From Megalonaias nervosa (taxonomy: Eukaryota; Mollusca; Bivalvia; Unionida; Unionidae): a stretch of DNA of 64,000 nt. This document shows, one piece after another, positions 54,781 to 64,000 of the stretch. Under the pieces are notes generated by a model, which worked only from the letters and a program-made list of their open reading frames with translations, ran no database searches and was not told where the DNA came from. The position numbers were made by a program, and so were the translations under genes. The DNA lies in the NCBI GenBank assembly GCA_016617855.1, contig JAECUM010003656.1, positions 62,001-126,000 of the forward strand. The letters are read 5' to 3'. Numbering within the stretch: the first letter of the stretch is position 1; each line of letters opens with the position of its first letter.

Positions 54781-56710
54781 GGCATCCATCTGACATCTGT
54801 TTGTGCAAATTTGTAGTCACTACTTCTCCTAAACCATTTAGAGAATTGCCATGAAACTTTAGAACCCTAATCATCCGAAGATAAAGTTGGTCCTAATAGA
54901 AATGGTGACCCTTGCAAATCAAATATGAGCAGCCATCTTGAAAACAGTCTTATCGCTAATACGTTTGAATAGATGGTCATTTTCACATGAGGCTTGCTAT
55001 AAAAGATCTTATGTTTTGTTATTCCTGAATGAAAAAAGTGCTGATCCAACATCCAATATGGCTGCATGGTGTCCCTCTTGAAAATTTTGCTATCACCACT
55101 CCCCTTTAATGAACAGTCATAGTTTTCACTAAAAGAAGAATGATAATGGTCCTAAATGATAATGGTGCTGATGTGACAGATAATATCACCACCACAATGG
55201 CTAGCTTGAAACTCTTGTTGTCACTGCTTATATTAAACGAATGGTAATAATGTCATGGGTTTATTCATAAAAAAACTTCTTATGCAGTTTGGTTCGTCTT
55301 AAATGAAAATAGTGTTGATCATCCATCCAATATGGTTGCCATGGTGGCCATATTGGAAATTTTGCTACACCTTTTAAAAACGATTGACATGAGTTTCACT
55401 AAAAAAAAATTGATGACATCTAATTTGTCTCAAATGAAAATGGTGCCTATCTGACTCTAGTATAGCTGCCATGGCAGCTATCTTGAAAATCTTATCACTG
55501 TTCCTCATGAATGGTGAATAATATCAACACGATTTTATTTTAAAGATTTCTTAAGATGGCTTATTGGTCCTAAATTAAAATATTAAAGCTAGGATGAATG
55601 ACAGTAAGACTTCCTATAATGTCAAGTTGGTCCTAAATGAAACTGTGCTAAGCTTTGGATGAATTTTTATCAGATGGTAACAGATTGCAGAAAAGTGAAA
55701 ATAATTCTACATTAAAGATAATTTAAAAAAAAAAAATATTTCTGTGGAAAGCATGCTTAAAGATTTTGATTAAGGTAGTCAAGTTAATTCATTTGTGCAC
55801 TTTATATCTTTTACACTGAACCCACTACCTACAATCCCCCTTTTTGTAGTTTTCATTTCCCCATTGTAGTGTTCATTTCCCTCTTTATGCAGTTTTCATT
55901 TCCCCGTTGTAGTGTTCATTTCCCTTTTGTATTGTTTATTTCCAACAATAAATGGCTATTTTGAATATTTTCCTCTGACTAGGTGGTTCAGACAATCAAT
56001 ATTGGCCTTATGCATGATTAAAGTTTACAATTATTAATAACAAATTGGTACACGTCTCATCACTGCTTAACATCACGATTTTGAGTTATTTTTGTCTGTC
56101 CAAGACATACATAAACATGTAAACCAAGCTAGCTGCTTGTTTGGAGCCCAAGTTACATATATGCTCTCCTGCACTAGTGCTAACTGTGAAAGGCAGACAC
56201 CAAAACAAGCCATTCCATTTTCAAGCAAAACTGAAAGGTAAACCAAATTACTGATTTACTTTCTGTGTGAATATATAAAGTTCATGCTTATTAAATTTAT
56301 GCTTTCAACCTCAAAAATTGGAGGGGTGGGTGGGTAAAAATACACACTACTGTATTTAGAAAGGTCTGAGTAGCCCTCCCAGTTTATGGCTGTGGTGGCC
56401 ATCTTTTTAAATCTTGTTAGTGCTACTGCAAGATGGCTACTTCTCCAGAATTGATAGGTGTTGTGACCTGGAGCTTGCACTCAAAGACTTCGGATCTGTA
56501 GTTCATTCTGAAATGAAACTGGTTCCGATCAGACCTTCAATATGGCCACCAGGTAGCCATGTTAGTATCTTGTTATAGCTACTTTTTCTGAACAGTTAAA
56601 ATTTTTAAAATACATGTATATAGTTGTTTCTAGTATAAAAATGGTACAGATAAATGGTGGCCATTTTAAAAATCTTGTCACTACTCTGTCTATGGGATAG
56701 ATGTATTGAA
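54780..56710. repeat. Block of about 160-bp periodic dispersed repeat, copy 2
   Basis: Phrases 'ggtcctaaatgaaaatgg', 'atccaatatggctgcc', 'gccatcttgaaaatctt' and 'cactaaaagacttc' recur about every 160 bp from 54830 to 55640 and again at 56380-56700. A short 'tttcatttccc' repeat lies between (55840-55945). Confidence 0.78.
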
Positions 56711-56716
56711 ATTTGT

Positions 56717-56936
56717 ACCATCTGTACTTGCTTATAAGTTAAACTGCAATCAACAAAGATCTTGATCTGTCTTAGCATAATGCATGTGCAGACCAGGGTC
56801 TATGCTGTTTGTTCCACTCATTCTGCCTAACAAAGCTGCACAGATAACAGATCTTCTGGTGCATTATGCGATGGAAGATATGGGTCTGTCCATTTTGAAG
56901 TTGGACTCAACTTATAAGTTAGTACATATGGTATTC
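56717..56936. repeat. MITE-like element M1, best-defined copy
   Basis: Left end 'accatctgtacttgctt' plus 'ataagttaaactgcaa'; right end 'ttggactcaacttataag' plus 'ttagtacatatggt'. The ends form about 35 bp of imperfect terminal inverted repeat. The core has two back-to-back palindromes around 'gcataatgcatg' and 'gcattatgc'. No coding capacity. Confidence 0.82.
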
Positions 56937-56939
56937 ACT

Positions 56940-58776
56940 GGACCATTTCTTACAATATATATGCATGGTAGCATTAAAGATTCCTTCAAAATTTAATTAT
57001 CTCTGAATGAAAAATGTATAGAACTGACCAGCAACGTGTCCACACTTTTGTGAAGGAATTTTGAAAACCAAACCTAATTTACATTGGGGTTTATTCAATG
57101 AAAATTTAATTACGTTTTTGGTACCATATTGAGCTTATGAACACATATGAAGTTTGACAGCACTTTGTCTTTAGTTGTATTCCAATGGACAAGTTGGTAT
57201 TCACCACTCTGATTTTTAGATCAAAGGTCTCAACTCTAGCTTTTATCTGTACTGGCATGACAACACAAGTAAATATGAATGGATTTGTATCAAATCCAGT
57301 TTGTGGATATATCAGATAAATATGCAGAATGGTGCCACTTATTTAGTTTTGTTTTATTTTATAACAATCTGAATTATCGATTTTACCAAACTTGTCTTAT
57401 GGGTATATCTAGACATTGTCTAAGACATGGTTTTCTGTCTATAAAATCATGTTTTAGATCCAAGGCCATAATAAAGAATTTTGTCCTCTACATACAGGTA
57501 TCATGTGAACATGTTAAATTAAATTTGATATGTATATTGGAGTTTGTCAGCACTTAAAAAAAAAAGATTGTAGAAACAGCCATGTTTAGATTCCTGGAAA
57601 TTCTTTTCATACAGTAGAGCATAACTTCCCCTGAATGACTCTGCTTTATAATGTAGATTCTTTTACTCACCTTCCTTTAAAAGTTTCTTTCTGATTTGTT
57701 CTCTTTTGTTTTGAAATCTTTATTTATTTATAATTGTTTTTCATACTTTCATTTTTCCAGTGCGCATAAGTTCTTGGAAAACCTTACAACATTCTTAGCT
57801 ATTCTCAGCCAATCTCACCTTTGCTCTTGCCATTATGTCAGTCATAACTTTCCTTCTTAAATCTTCTAATATTTTTCCCATTATTTTGAAATTACAGAAT
57901 GAAGGAGGATTGCTGTTTGGATCAAACACATTATGTTATTGTTAAGGAATTCAAGTTCCAGAATTAAACTGTACCCCAGCATTAACACATCCCCTTCATC
58001 ACAATTTGAAAGATGAAAAATGGCATATAAAACCCATTTCTGTTCTCATAATGCATCTTTGTTTTGTACATGGTGTTAAACGCTTTTCTGTTTAACTTTC
58101 TCTTCAAGTCCATTTCAATTTATTGATATTAAAACTTATTTCCTGATGAACAAAATTGTGATCAGTGCTATAGCTAAAGAAATAAAGATAGAAAAAAGAA
58201 GGAAACACTTATCATAGTATTTGAAAAACTACACAAAATTTGAGACCAATCAATTTTTGGCTGGCTTAGATCAAATAGCTGAAAGTGTGCAAAGCCAGAC
58301 TAGTTGAATAAACAGCATGATTTCAAGTTCCAGTCTGTATTTGGCTGGCTTAGATTAAATAGCAAGACCAGACTAGTTGGATAAACTGAAATATTTCAAG
58401 TACCAGTCTGTATTTTGATTAAAGAAAGCTAACTGTTCTCAAATTGTGAAAGTCTTGTTTTAGCCAGTGAATTGTCCCGCGTAATAAAACCACTCAGAAT
58501 TCTACTGTCTCTCATATAATGTGGGTGTGGGTATAGATCCTGTTAGCATTTTATTTTACCATTGCTGCTTAATTTATTGCACTTTACACAACAAAAAATA
58601 TTGTATTTTTGTGTTTTCAAGCACTTTCAGGACATGACCTTATTCAAGACTCCCTCACTAATATGGGTCAATGCTATAACTCCCTTGAACAACTTTAATA
58701 TTAGTATAGAATATTGAATGTTTATCTTATGTTGTTTTAAACTGCATGTACATATCCTTTTCTTTTTTTCCAACAG
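56940..58776. other. Diverged repeat sequence upstream of the G-gamma exon
   Basis: 57588-57650 matches 37409-37467. Paired 'tttggctggcttaga..aaatagc' copies lie at 58255-58280 and 58330-58365, followed by matching 'ccagactagttg.ataaac' and 'tttcaagt.ccagtctgtat'. No exon of the G-gamma gene was recognised here, though a 5' UTR exon may exist. Confidence 0.5.
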
Positions 58777-58852
58777 ACAATCATATAAAATTTGCTTAAA
58801 CATGTTTTATCAAAACAATGATCAATCACTTGCATTGATTGCAGAGGTTAAG

Positions 58853-59065
58853 ATGAACAAGTTCCAAGAAGGCTTGCAGCAGCAACGCAAACTTGTAGAG
58901 CAGCTGAGGAATGAAGCTGCCATTCCCCGTGTCCGTGTATCTGAATGCATAGAGGACATCATGAAATACTGTGAACAGCATGCAGATGAAGATGTGCTTA
59001 TTAAAGGATTTGCTCGTCCAGGGGATAATCCTTTTAAAGAAAAAGGGGGCTGTGCCATTTTATAG
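58853..59065 (+). CDS. Heterotrimeric G-protein gamma subunit
   Basis: A 70-residue protein, the usual size for a G gamma. The signature series is QQQRKLVEQLRNEAAIPRV (beta-binding N-terminal helix), IMKYCEQHADEDVL (second helix), then the invariant NPFKEK and the C-terminal prenylation box CAIL. Leu at the last position predicts geranylgeranylation, with membrane anchoring and constitutive pairing with G beta. Start: ATG at 58853 gives the normal distance to KLVEQL; an in-frame ATG at 58802 would add 17 residues. A strong acceptor (TTTTTTTCCAACAG|A at 58776) and a weaker one (TTGCAG|A at 58844) precede it, so a non-coding 5' exon probably lies upstream. The coding region has no intron. Confidence 0.95.
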   Translation: MNKFQEGLQQQRKLVEQLRNEAAIPRVRVSECIEDIMKYCEQHADEDVLIKGFARPGDNPFKEKGGCAIL

Positions 59066-59362
59066 ATAACTAATTCAGTGATTTGTATGATTTTCTTGTG
59101 ACAGAAATATAAAGGAGGAATGTGAAATGTGTCTTTTTTACTAAGGGTTTTTTTAAATGAAAGTATAATGCATTGCATCTTTACTTGATAAAGCCTTTTA
59201 TTTAAAAAAAAAACAAACTTACAAATGGAACAATTTTTAGTCCATGACAAAAACCTGCTTAATTCTGAGATTTTCGGCTTGGAGGGATTTATCCTGCTCA
59301 AGCGTATGACATTCTGTCTACCTTCAGTTACTAAGAGCAGTTTGTATTTTAAACAGTGGGTA

Positions 59363-59460
<98 letters not shown>

Positions 59461-59880
59461 GTTCTATTGGCTGTTTTGTCTTGAAAAAGTGAGTTTATTC
59501 ATGTATTGGGACATAACTTAAATAGGAAATGATTGTACTTCCCTTGACAATATTTACTAATATTTGATTACAGAATGCTCGTTAATGGAATTTTCTATCA
59601 AAATTGTTTATGACTTCTGTTGATAAGTTCTCTTTTCAGGAGATAGAGAAAAACTTAAATTCAGATTGCATATGCTTTGAGGGACATCATTATTTACCTA
59701 TCATTGTAATAAGGAACATAATACAGTATGTAAATACATGTTTATTCCTTTCATCCTGTACAATATATTGTGTATCTCCCCAGCCTTCCAAACCATCAGC
59801 ATTTTCAATCCTTTGATTACATCTTGACATAGTCTTTAAATTGTATATAATAAATTGCTGTAAAAAATATTTTTGCTCAT
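59066..59880 (+). other. Probable 3' UTR of the G-gamma gene
   Basis: AT-rich non-coding sequence after the stop codon. A candidate polyadenylation signal AATAAA lies at 59849-59854. The long (TA)n tract falls inside, so a full-length transcript would contain it. UTR extent is inferred. Confidence 0.45.
59365..59457. repeat. (TA)n microsatellite, about 46 uninterrupted units
   Basis: A perfect TA dinucleotide run of about 92 bp, 300 bp after the G-gamma stop codon. Confidence 0.98.
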
Positions 59881-60545
59881 TCCATTAAAGGCTCTTTGGA
59901 GGATACAAAATTTAACAAAATCTTCACATAGTAAAAGTTACTGCTCCAGGCTCAGATTTGCTAATCGAGTTTCTTCATTATGGATATCTGTTTATCTAAT
60001 TGTATCAAATGTTCAAGAATGAAATCTGAAATTAGTAGTCCACTGCTGTTTTCTGTGTCATTAAGGTAAATGTTCTGGGCATCAGTAATAGAAATTGCTT
60101 ATGTTTCAAGAAATTTCAAATTATGTGCAAATATAATTTAATTTCTCACATAAACTGTTTAGAATTTTTTCCCTAATTGATACAGAAGTTAAATCTTTCT
60201 AATAAAATTGATATCATTTTTTACAGGAAACTATCTTGAGATTCAGTTGAAATTTTAATACACACTTTTTTCTAATACCATGTAAAATATTTATATTAGT
60301 TAAACCTGCCTTAATAGTAACCTTTGTATAGTGGTCACCTGGTCTCAACAGCCATTCCAATTTCTCCAGTGAAATTTCCTCCTTCAAAGTTATGCTTTCC
60401 AATGTGAACAGCTAATTGTTTCCTAGCCAAACAACGTTTGTTTACAGCTTAAAGTTTTCACTTGAATGTATCGACCATTGTTATGACTCTGTGGTCTTGG
60501 AATAAGTTACAAGAAAGCATGAAGAGCAAGTTTTGTATAATTGAA
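59880..60545. other. No gene seen
   Basis: AT-rich intergenic sequence without supported features. Confidence 0.5.
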
Positions 60546-60549
60546 AATA

Positions 60550-60900
60550 TTAATTTATTTCCCTAAATTACAAAGTGAAAGAATTAAAAATAACTTATAG
60601 TATGTATGGTGAATGAAATCCTAAAGTCCTAAATGTTCTATCAATTCCAAAAGTATCAAATTAATCCAAATGTGTTCCTAAGGTATTTCAGATGATAGCC
60701 AGTAATGTACTAATATATCAACAGTACAGAAGAATCATAATGATATAATCACAAAATGTTTTAAATGAACTCTGAGTATTTCTGATAGAGCTATAAATGC
60801 AAATGTCTTTGAATGTATTCTCAGTATTTCCATGACAGCTATTAATTCAGTTAATCTGACCTATTTCAAGCACTATAATTCCAGTGAATAATTAAATAAA
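60550..60900. repeat. Dispersed repeat, copy 2 (first copy at 1.76 kb)
   Basis: Shares 'aatttatttccct', 'ttacaaagtga', 'taacttatagtat', 'cctaaatgttct' and 'aatgatataatc' in order with 1755-2100. Confidence 0.5.
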
Positions 60901-60904
60901 ATAA

Positions 60905-61485
60905 TATTCACTGTATTTAAGTCAATCTGTCATTTTTTAATTTAAATTGGCTAATCTCTCCATTCTTGCTTATATTCACTGTACTTAAGTCAATCTGTCC
61001 ATGTGATTTTAATTTGGCTAATCTCTCCATTCTTGCTTATATTCACTGTACTTAAGTCAGTCTGTCCATGTTATTTTAAATTGACTTATCTCTCCACTAT
61101 CTTATATTCACTGTACTTAAGTCAATCTGTCCATATGATTTTAAATTGGCTAATCTCTCCATCCTTGCTTATATTCACTGTACTATGTCAATCTGTCCAT
61201 GTGATTTTAAATTGGCTAATCTCTCCATTCTTGCTTGTATTCACTGTACTTAAGTCAATCTGTCCATATCATGTTAAATTGGCTTATCTCTCCATTCTTG
61301 CTTATATTCACTGTACTTAAATCAATCTGTCCATGTGATTTTAAATTGGCTTATCTCTCCATTCATGCTTTTATTCACTGTATTTAAGTCAATCTGTCCA
61401 TTTGATTTAAAATTAGTTAATCTCTCCATCCTTGCTTATGGTCACTGTACTATGTCAATCTGTCAGTGTGATTTTAAATTGTCTA
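60905..61485. repeat. 67-bp minisatellite, 8-9 units
   Basis: Units contain 'tatattcactgtactta', 'agtcaatctgtccatgtg', 'attttaaattggctaat' and 'ctctccattcttgct'. The plus-strand frame 61003-61320 is a shadow. Confidence 0.95.
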
Positions 61486-61489
61486 TTCT

Positions 61490-61840
61490 CGTAAGACTTT
61501 TAATAATGCTTTAGTATTGCTTAGAAATTCATGGGGTAAACACTTGAGGTAAATCATCTTTCTTATACCCCACACCTCTTGTCTGGGGAAGTGGGGGATA
61601 CACTGATGCTAAATGTATTCATAAAAAAGAAAAGTTAGAACCATTTTTCTGCAAATTTGCTTTACTTTATCAAATCTGACAATTTCTATTAATGTATACT
61701 GCCTAAAAACAGATTGGGGATCATGATTGTGGCATGCTTTTCCAATATATTGTTTATATTGCCAAAAAAGTAATTCACTTTTCAACACTGCTTATTTCTG
61801 TAGATGGGAATTATTGTAAGTAAAAACAAAGCTTATGATA
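61490..61840. other. No gene seen
   Basis: AT-rich intergenic sequence. Confidence 0.5.
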
Positions 61841-61847
61841 GCATGGA

Positions 61848-62042
61848 AAAGTCTGCATTAATCTGTTGCACAAAATGCATTGTAGTCCAAGGAAAAGTCT
61901 GTATAAATCCATATGCACAAAATGCATTGTAGTCCATGGAAAAGTCTGCACTAATCTGTATGGACAAAATGCATTGTAGTCCAAGGAAAAAGGCTGCATC
62001 AATCTTGTGTACACAAAATGCATTGTAGTCCAAGGAAAACAA
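61848..62042. repeat. 47-bp minisatellite, 4 units
   Basis: Units are 'ggaaaagtctgcatcaat', 'ctgtatgcacaaaatgc' and 'attgtagtccaa'. Confidence 0.93.
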
Positions 62043-62049
62043 ATAGATA

Positions 62050-63540
62050 GTCATACTGTACCTATCAGAGCTTCATTAAATATCCATGTTTGATATTCAA
62101 CATGCATTTAGTCATTACGTAACTCTTGTTAATCAAAAATAGATATGCTTATTTTGAAATAAATACATTGATGGGAAAAGTGTTTCAACTTAAAAGGCAC
62201 CAGTAGTCTTTGAACAATGGTGACCTGTCAGTTTTTTGGGTTAACACTTTCTATATTTGGCCTAAGTCTCTTCCTTCAAAGGTAACTGACTCCAGCAGCA
62301 GTGTAGAAGAAGCTGAGCTAGCTACTTCCTAATCATATACAGTATATATATAAAAATTATAAAAATGTACTACATGAAAAACAGACAAATTTGAAATCTC
62401 AAAGAAATCTGTGAACAAAATCCTTTTCCACCAGAATTTATGAATTATACATTTATATGGTCAGTAGGATTTTATATCAGTTATCAGAAGTAATAATAAT
62501 AATAATAGTACACATATTTATTGTATGATATTTGTTCAAGAACCAAGTTTGAAAAGTAAACTTGCATTCAGAAGTTACCTGTGTACAAAAGCCAGTTTGG
62601 CATTTTCCATTGGGTGGCTGCACTTGACAGGTTTGGCTGAATATGTTTTTCTTTTATCATGTAGACTTTTTAGTTTGAGAAGTTTTGTCACATGAAAGGA
62701 ATTAAACACACTAGTTTGGATCAACTATTGTTGTATTAATTATAGATATTTAATCCAGGGATTTAAACATCAAAGTAAAATTTGTATTTTAGCAAACCTT
62801 TAAAATTATGTCATTGATGACAGCATTTTTCTGATATTGATAGACAAGTAGTCTTTTAATTTCATATTTAATATCAAAGTTCAGATTAACTCACACAATT
62901 CCATTTTGACTTGTGTATCACATTATAAACCAAACTTTGTACTTTTATATTGTGCTATTTTTCTGTGAATTTTTGTTGTGCCCTTATTCTTTTTAATGGC
63001 ATGTATTTAGATCACATGGTCATCGATAATTAAATGTGCTGATAAGTGGTGATAAATATAAAAGATATTTACAAAGAAAAGTAAGGTGTAAACATTTGAA
63101 GAAATATATACCAGAATTAAGCTGGTATGATTAGGTGCCTGTGCTTGGATGGATTTAGTGATTGCATCATTACAAATAACCATATATTTTTTGACATCTT
63201 GAGACATTCTGCTGGAGGGCAGGAAGGTAGTCATGTATTAAAACACACACACATATTGCAGTTCTTTTGGACTGTAAATGATTACTTTAAGTTTTCAATA
63301 GTGTCCAAAGTCATTTGAACATGTAACTTAGTACTTAATACTATTCTTCATAATGAGCTCAACATGACATATTTTAGAATAATGAAATTGACTTTTATGT
63401 AATAGAGCAAAAGAATATCCTGATTGAAAGAAAGCTGCCTTAAGCTGAAAGGCAGACAACTCCAGCATGTTTTATAACTTAATGTAAACTCATCATAATA
63501 TTGTTGTGATATTGCCCAATCATATGTTTGTTTGGTAGCA
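62050..63540. other. No gene recognised
   Basis: At 62281-62332 the frame VTDSSSSVEEAELATS ends in a stop, which could be a terminal exon, but the acceptor is weak and no family is evident. The rest is AT-rich. Confidence 0.35.
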
Positions 63541-63549
63541 ATAGTATTT

Positions 63550-63960
63550 CTGTGCAATAAATTAAGTTGTCCACTACCTACAGATACCATCCTTTGTGGA
63601 TGGCTTGAACTTGAGGTAAATAAAAATCCTATTGATTTAGGGGCCAATGCTGAAGATGACTGTGACTGAAATAAGAAAATAGTTTTCATGCAGTAATGTT
63701 ACTTCTACATCTTGTAAATGAACTACAAATTCTGGAGTCGCCTCCACTTGGGGAAAGGAAGAAGACTAATTATTTTGGGATAGTAATATCTCAGGTCAAG
63801 GTCACTGTGGCTGAAAGAAGAAACCTGCATCATCCTTTTTAATGGCTTGCACTCGGGATAAGGAAGAACCCTGTCGATATTAGGGTAAAAAGATCAACTG
63901 TAAAGGTCATTGTGACTGACAGAAGAAGAAAAGTTTATTTATGAAAATTGTTGTTATTGA
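63550..63960. repeat. Diverged periodic repeat, about 120-150 bp, 3 units
   Basis: 'ccatcctttgtggatgg', 'cttgaacttgaggtaa', 'gattttgggatag' and 'aaggtcactgtggctgaaag' recur with decay at about 63580, 63740 and 63840. Confidence 0.55.
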
Positions 63961-64000
63961 CCAAGTACAGAGTTTTTGAGTCATTTACATGCCTTCATAG

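Noticed and set aside
58822..59301. 159-codon minus-strand frame as a gene
   Set aside because: It is the antisense shadow of the G-gamma coding exon.
63348..63689. 113-codon minus-strand frame as a gene
   Set aside because: It overlaps a diverged dispersed repeat, and its composition (Ser/Leu-rich) shows no domain.

Overview
The window is AT-rich, intron-dense metazoan nuclear DNA. Long introns, GT-AG exons, tRNA-derived SINEs, decayed LINEs, a DIRS-type element and an extreme load of minisatellites suggest a lophotrochozoan, most likely a mollusc; that assignment is inference from the style of gene and repeats. No bacterial features, CRISPR or operons are present. All recognisable genes lie on the + strand. 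| Region 1 (about 6.6-30.7 kb) holds one secreted M12B (ADAM/reprolysin-like) gene in 11 recognisable exons that join without a stop or phase conflict into 421 residues: signal peptide, propeptide, furin site RHKR and a complete metalloprotease fold. The zinc site HExxHxxGxxHD reads QQLGRSLGARDD, so all three histidines and the glutamate are gone: a pseudoprotease candidate. Its introns are packed with minisatellites. At four of its splice donors (exons 3, 7, 8 and 9) the exon edge plus donor has itself been copied, in three cases as a strict tandem array with period 18, 38 or 33 bp. | Region 2 (30.7-58.7 kb) is mostly transposon-derived. It has a CR1/L2-type LINE (32.17-35.01 kb), a decayed jockey-type LINE (about 40.9-44.97 kb) in which three separate coding motifs have each expanded into a minisatellite, and a decayed DIRS-type tyrosine-recombinase retrotransposon (about 49.5-53.9 kb). 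It also has MITE-like inverted-repeat elements and two large blocks of a roughly 160-bp periodic repeat. The 3' end of the M12B gene was not found; one weak exon candidate lies at 46.41 kb. | Region 3 (58.8-59.9 kb) is the coding exon of a G-protein gamma subunit ending in the prenylation box CAIL, with a long (TA)n tract in its 3' UTR. The rest, to 64 kb, is intergenic sequence with two minisatellites and diverged repeats. | The two genes have no evident functional link. The most unusual features are the dead protease, the minisatellites seeded on splice donors and the minisatellites seeded on LINE coding motifs.
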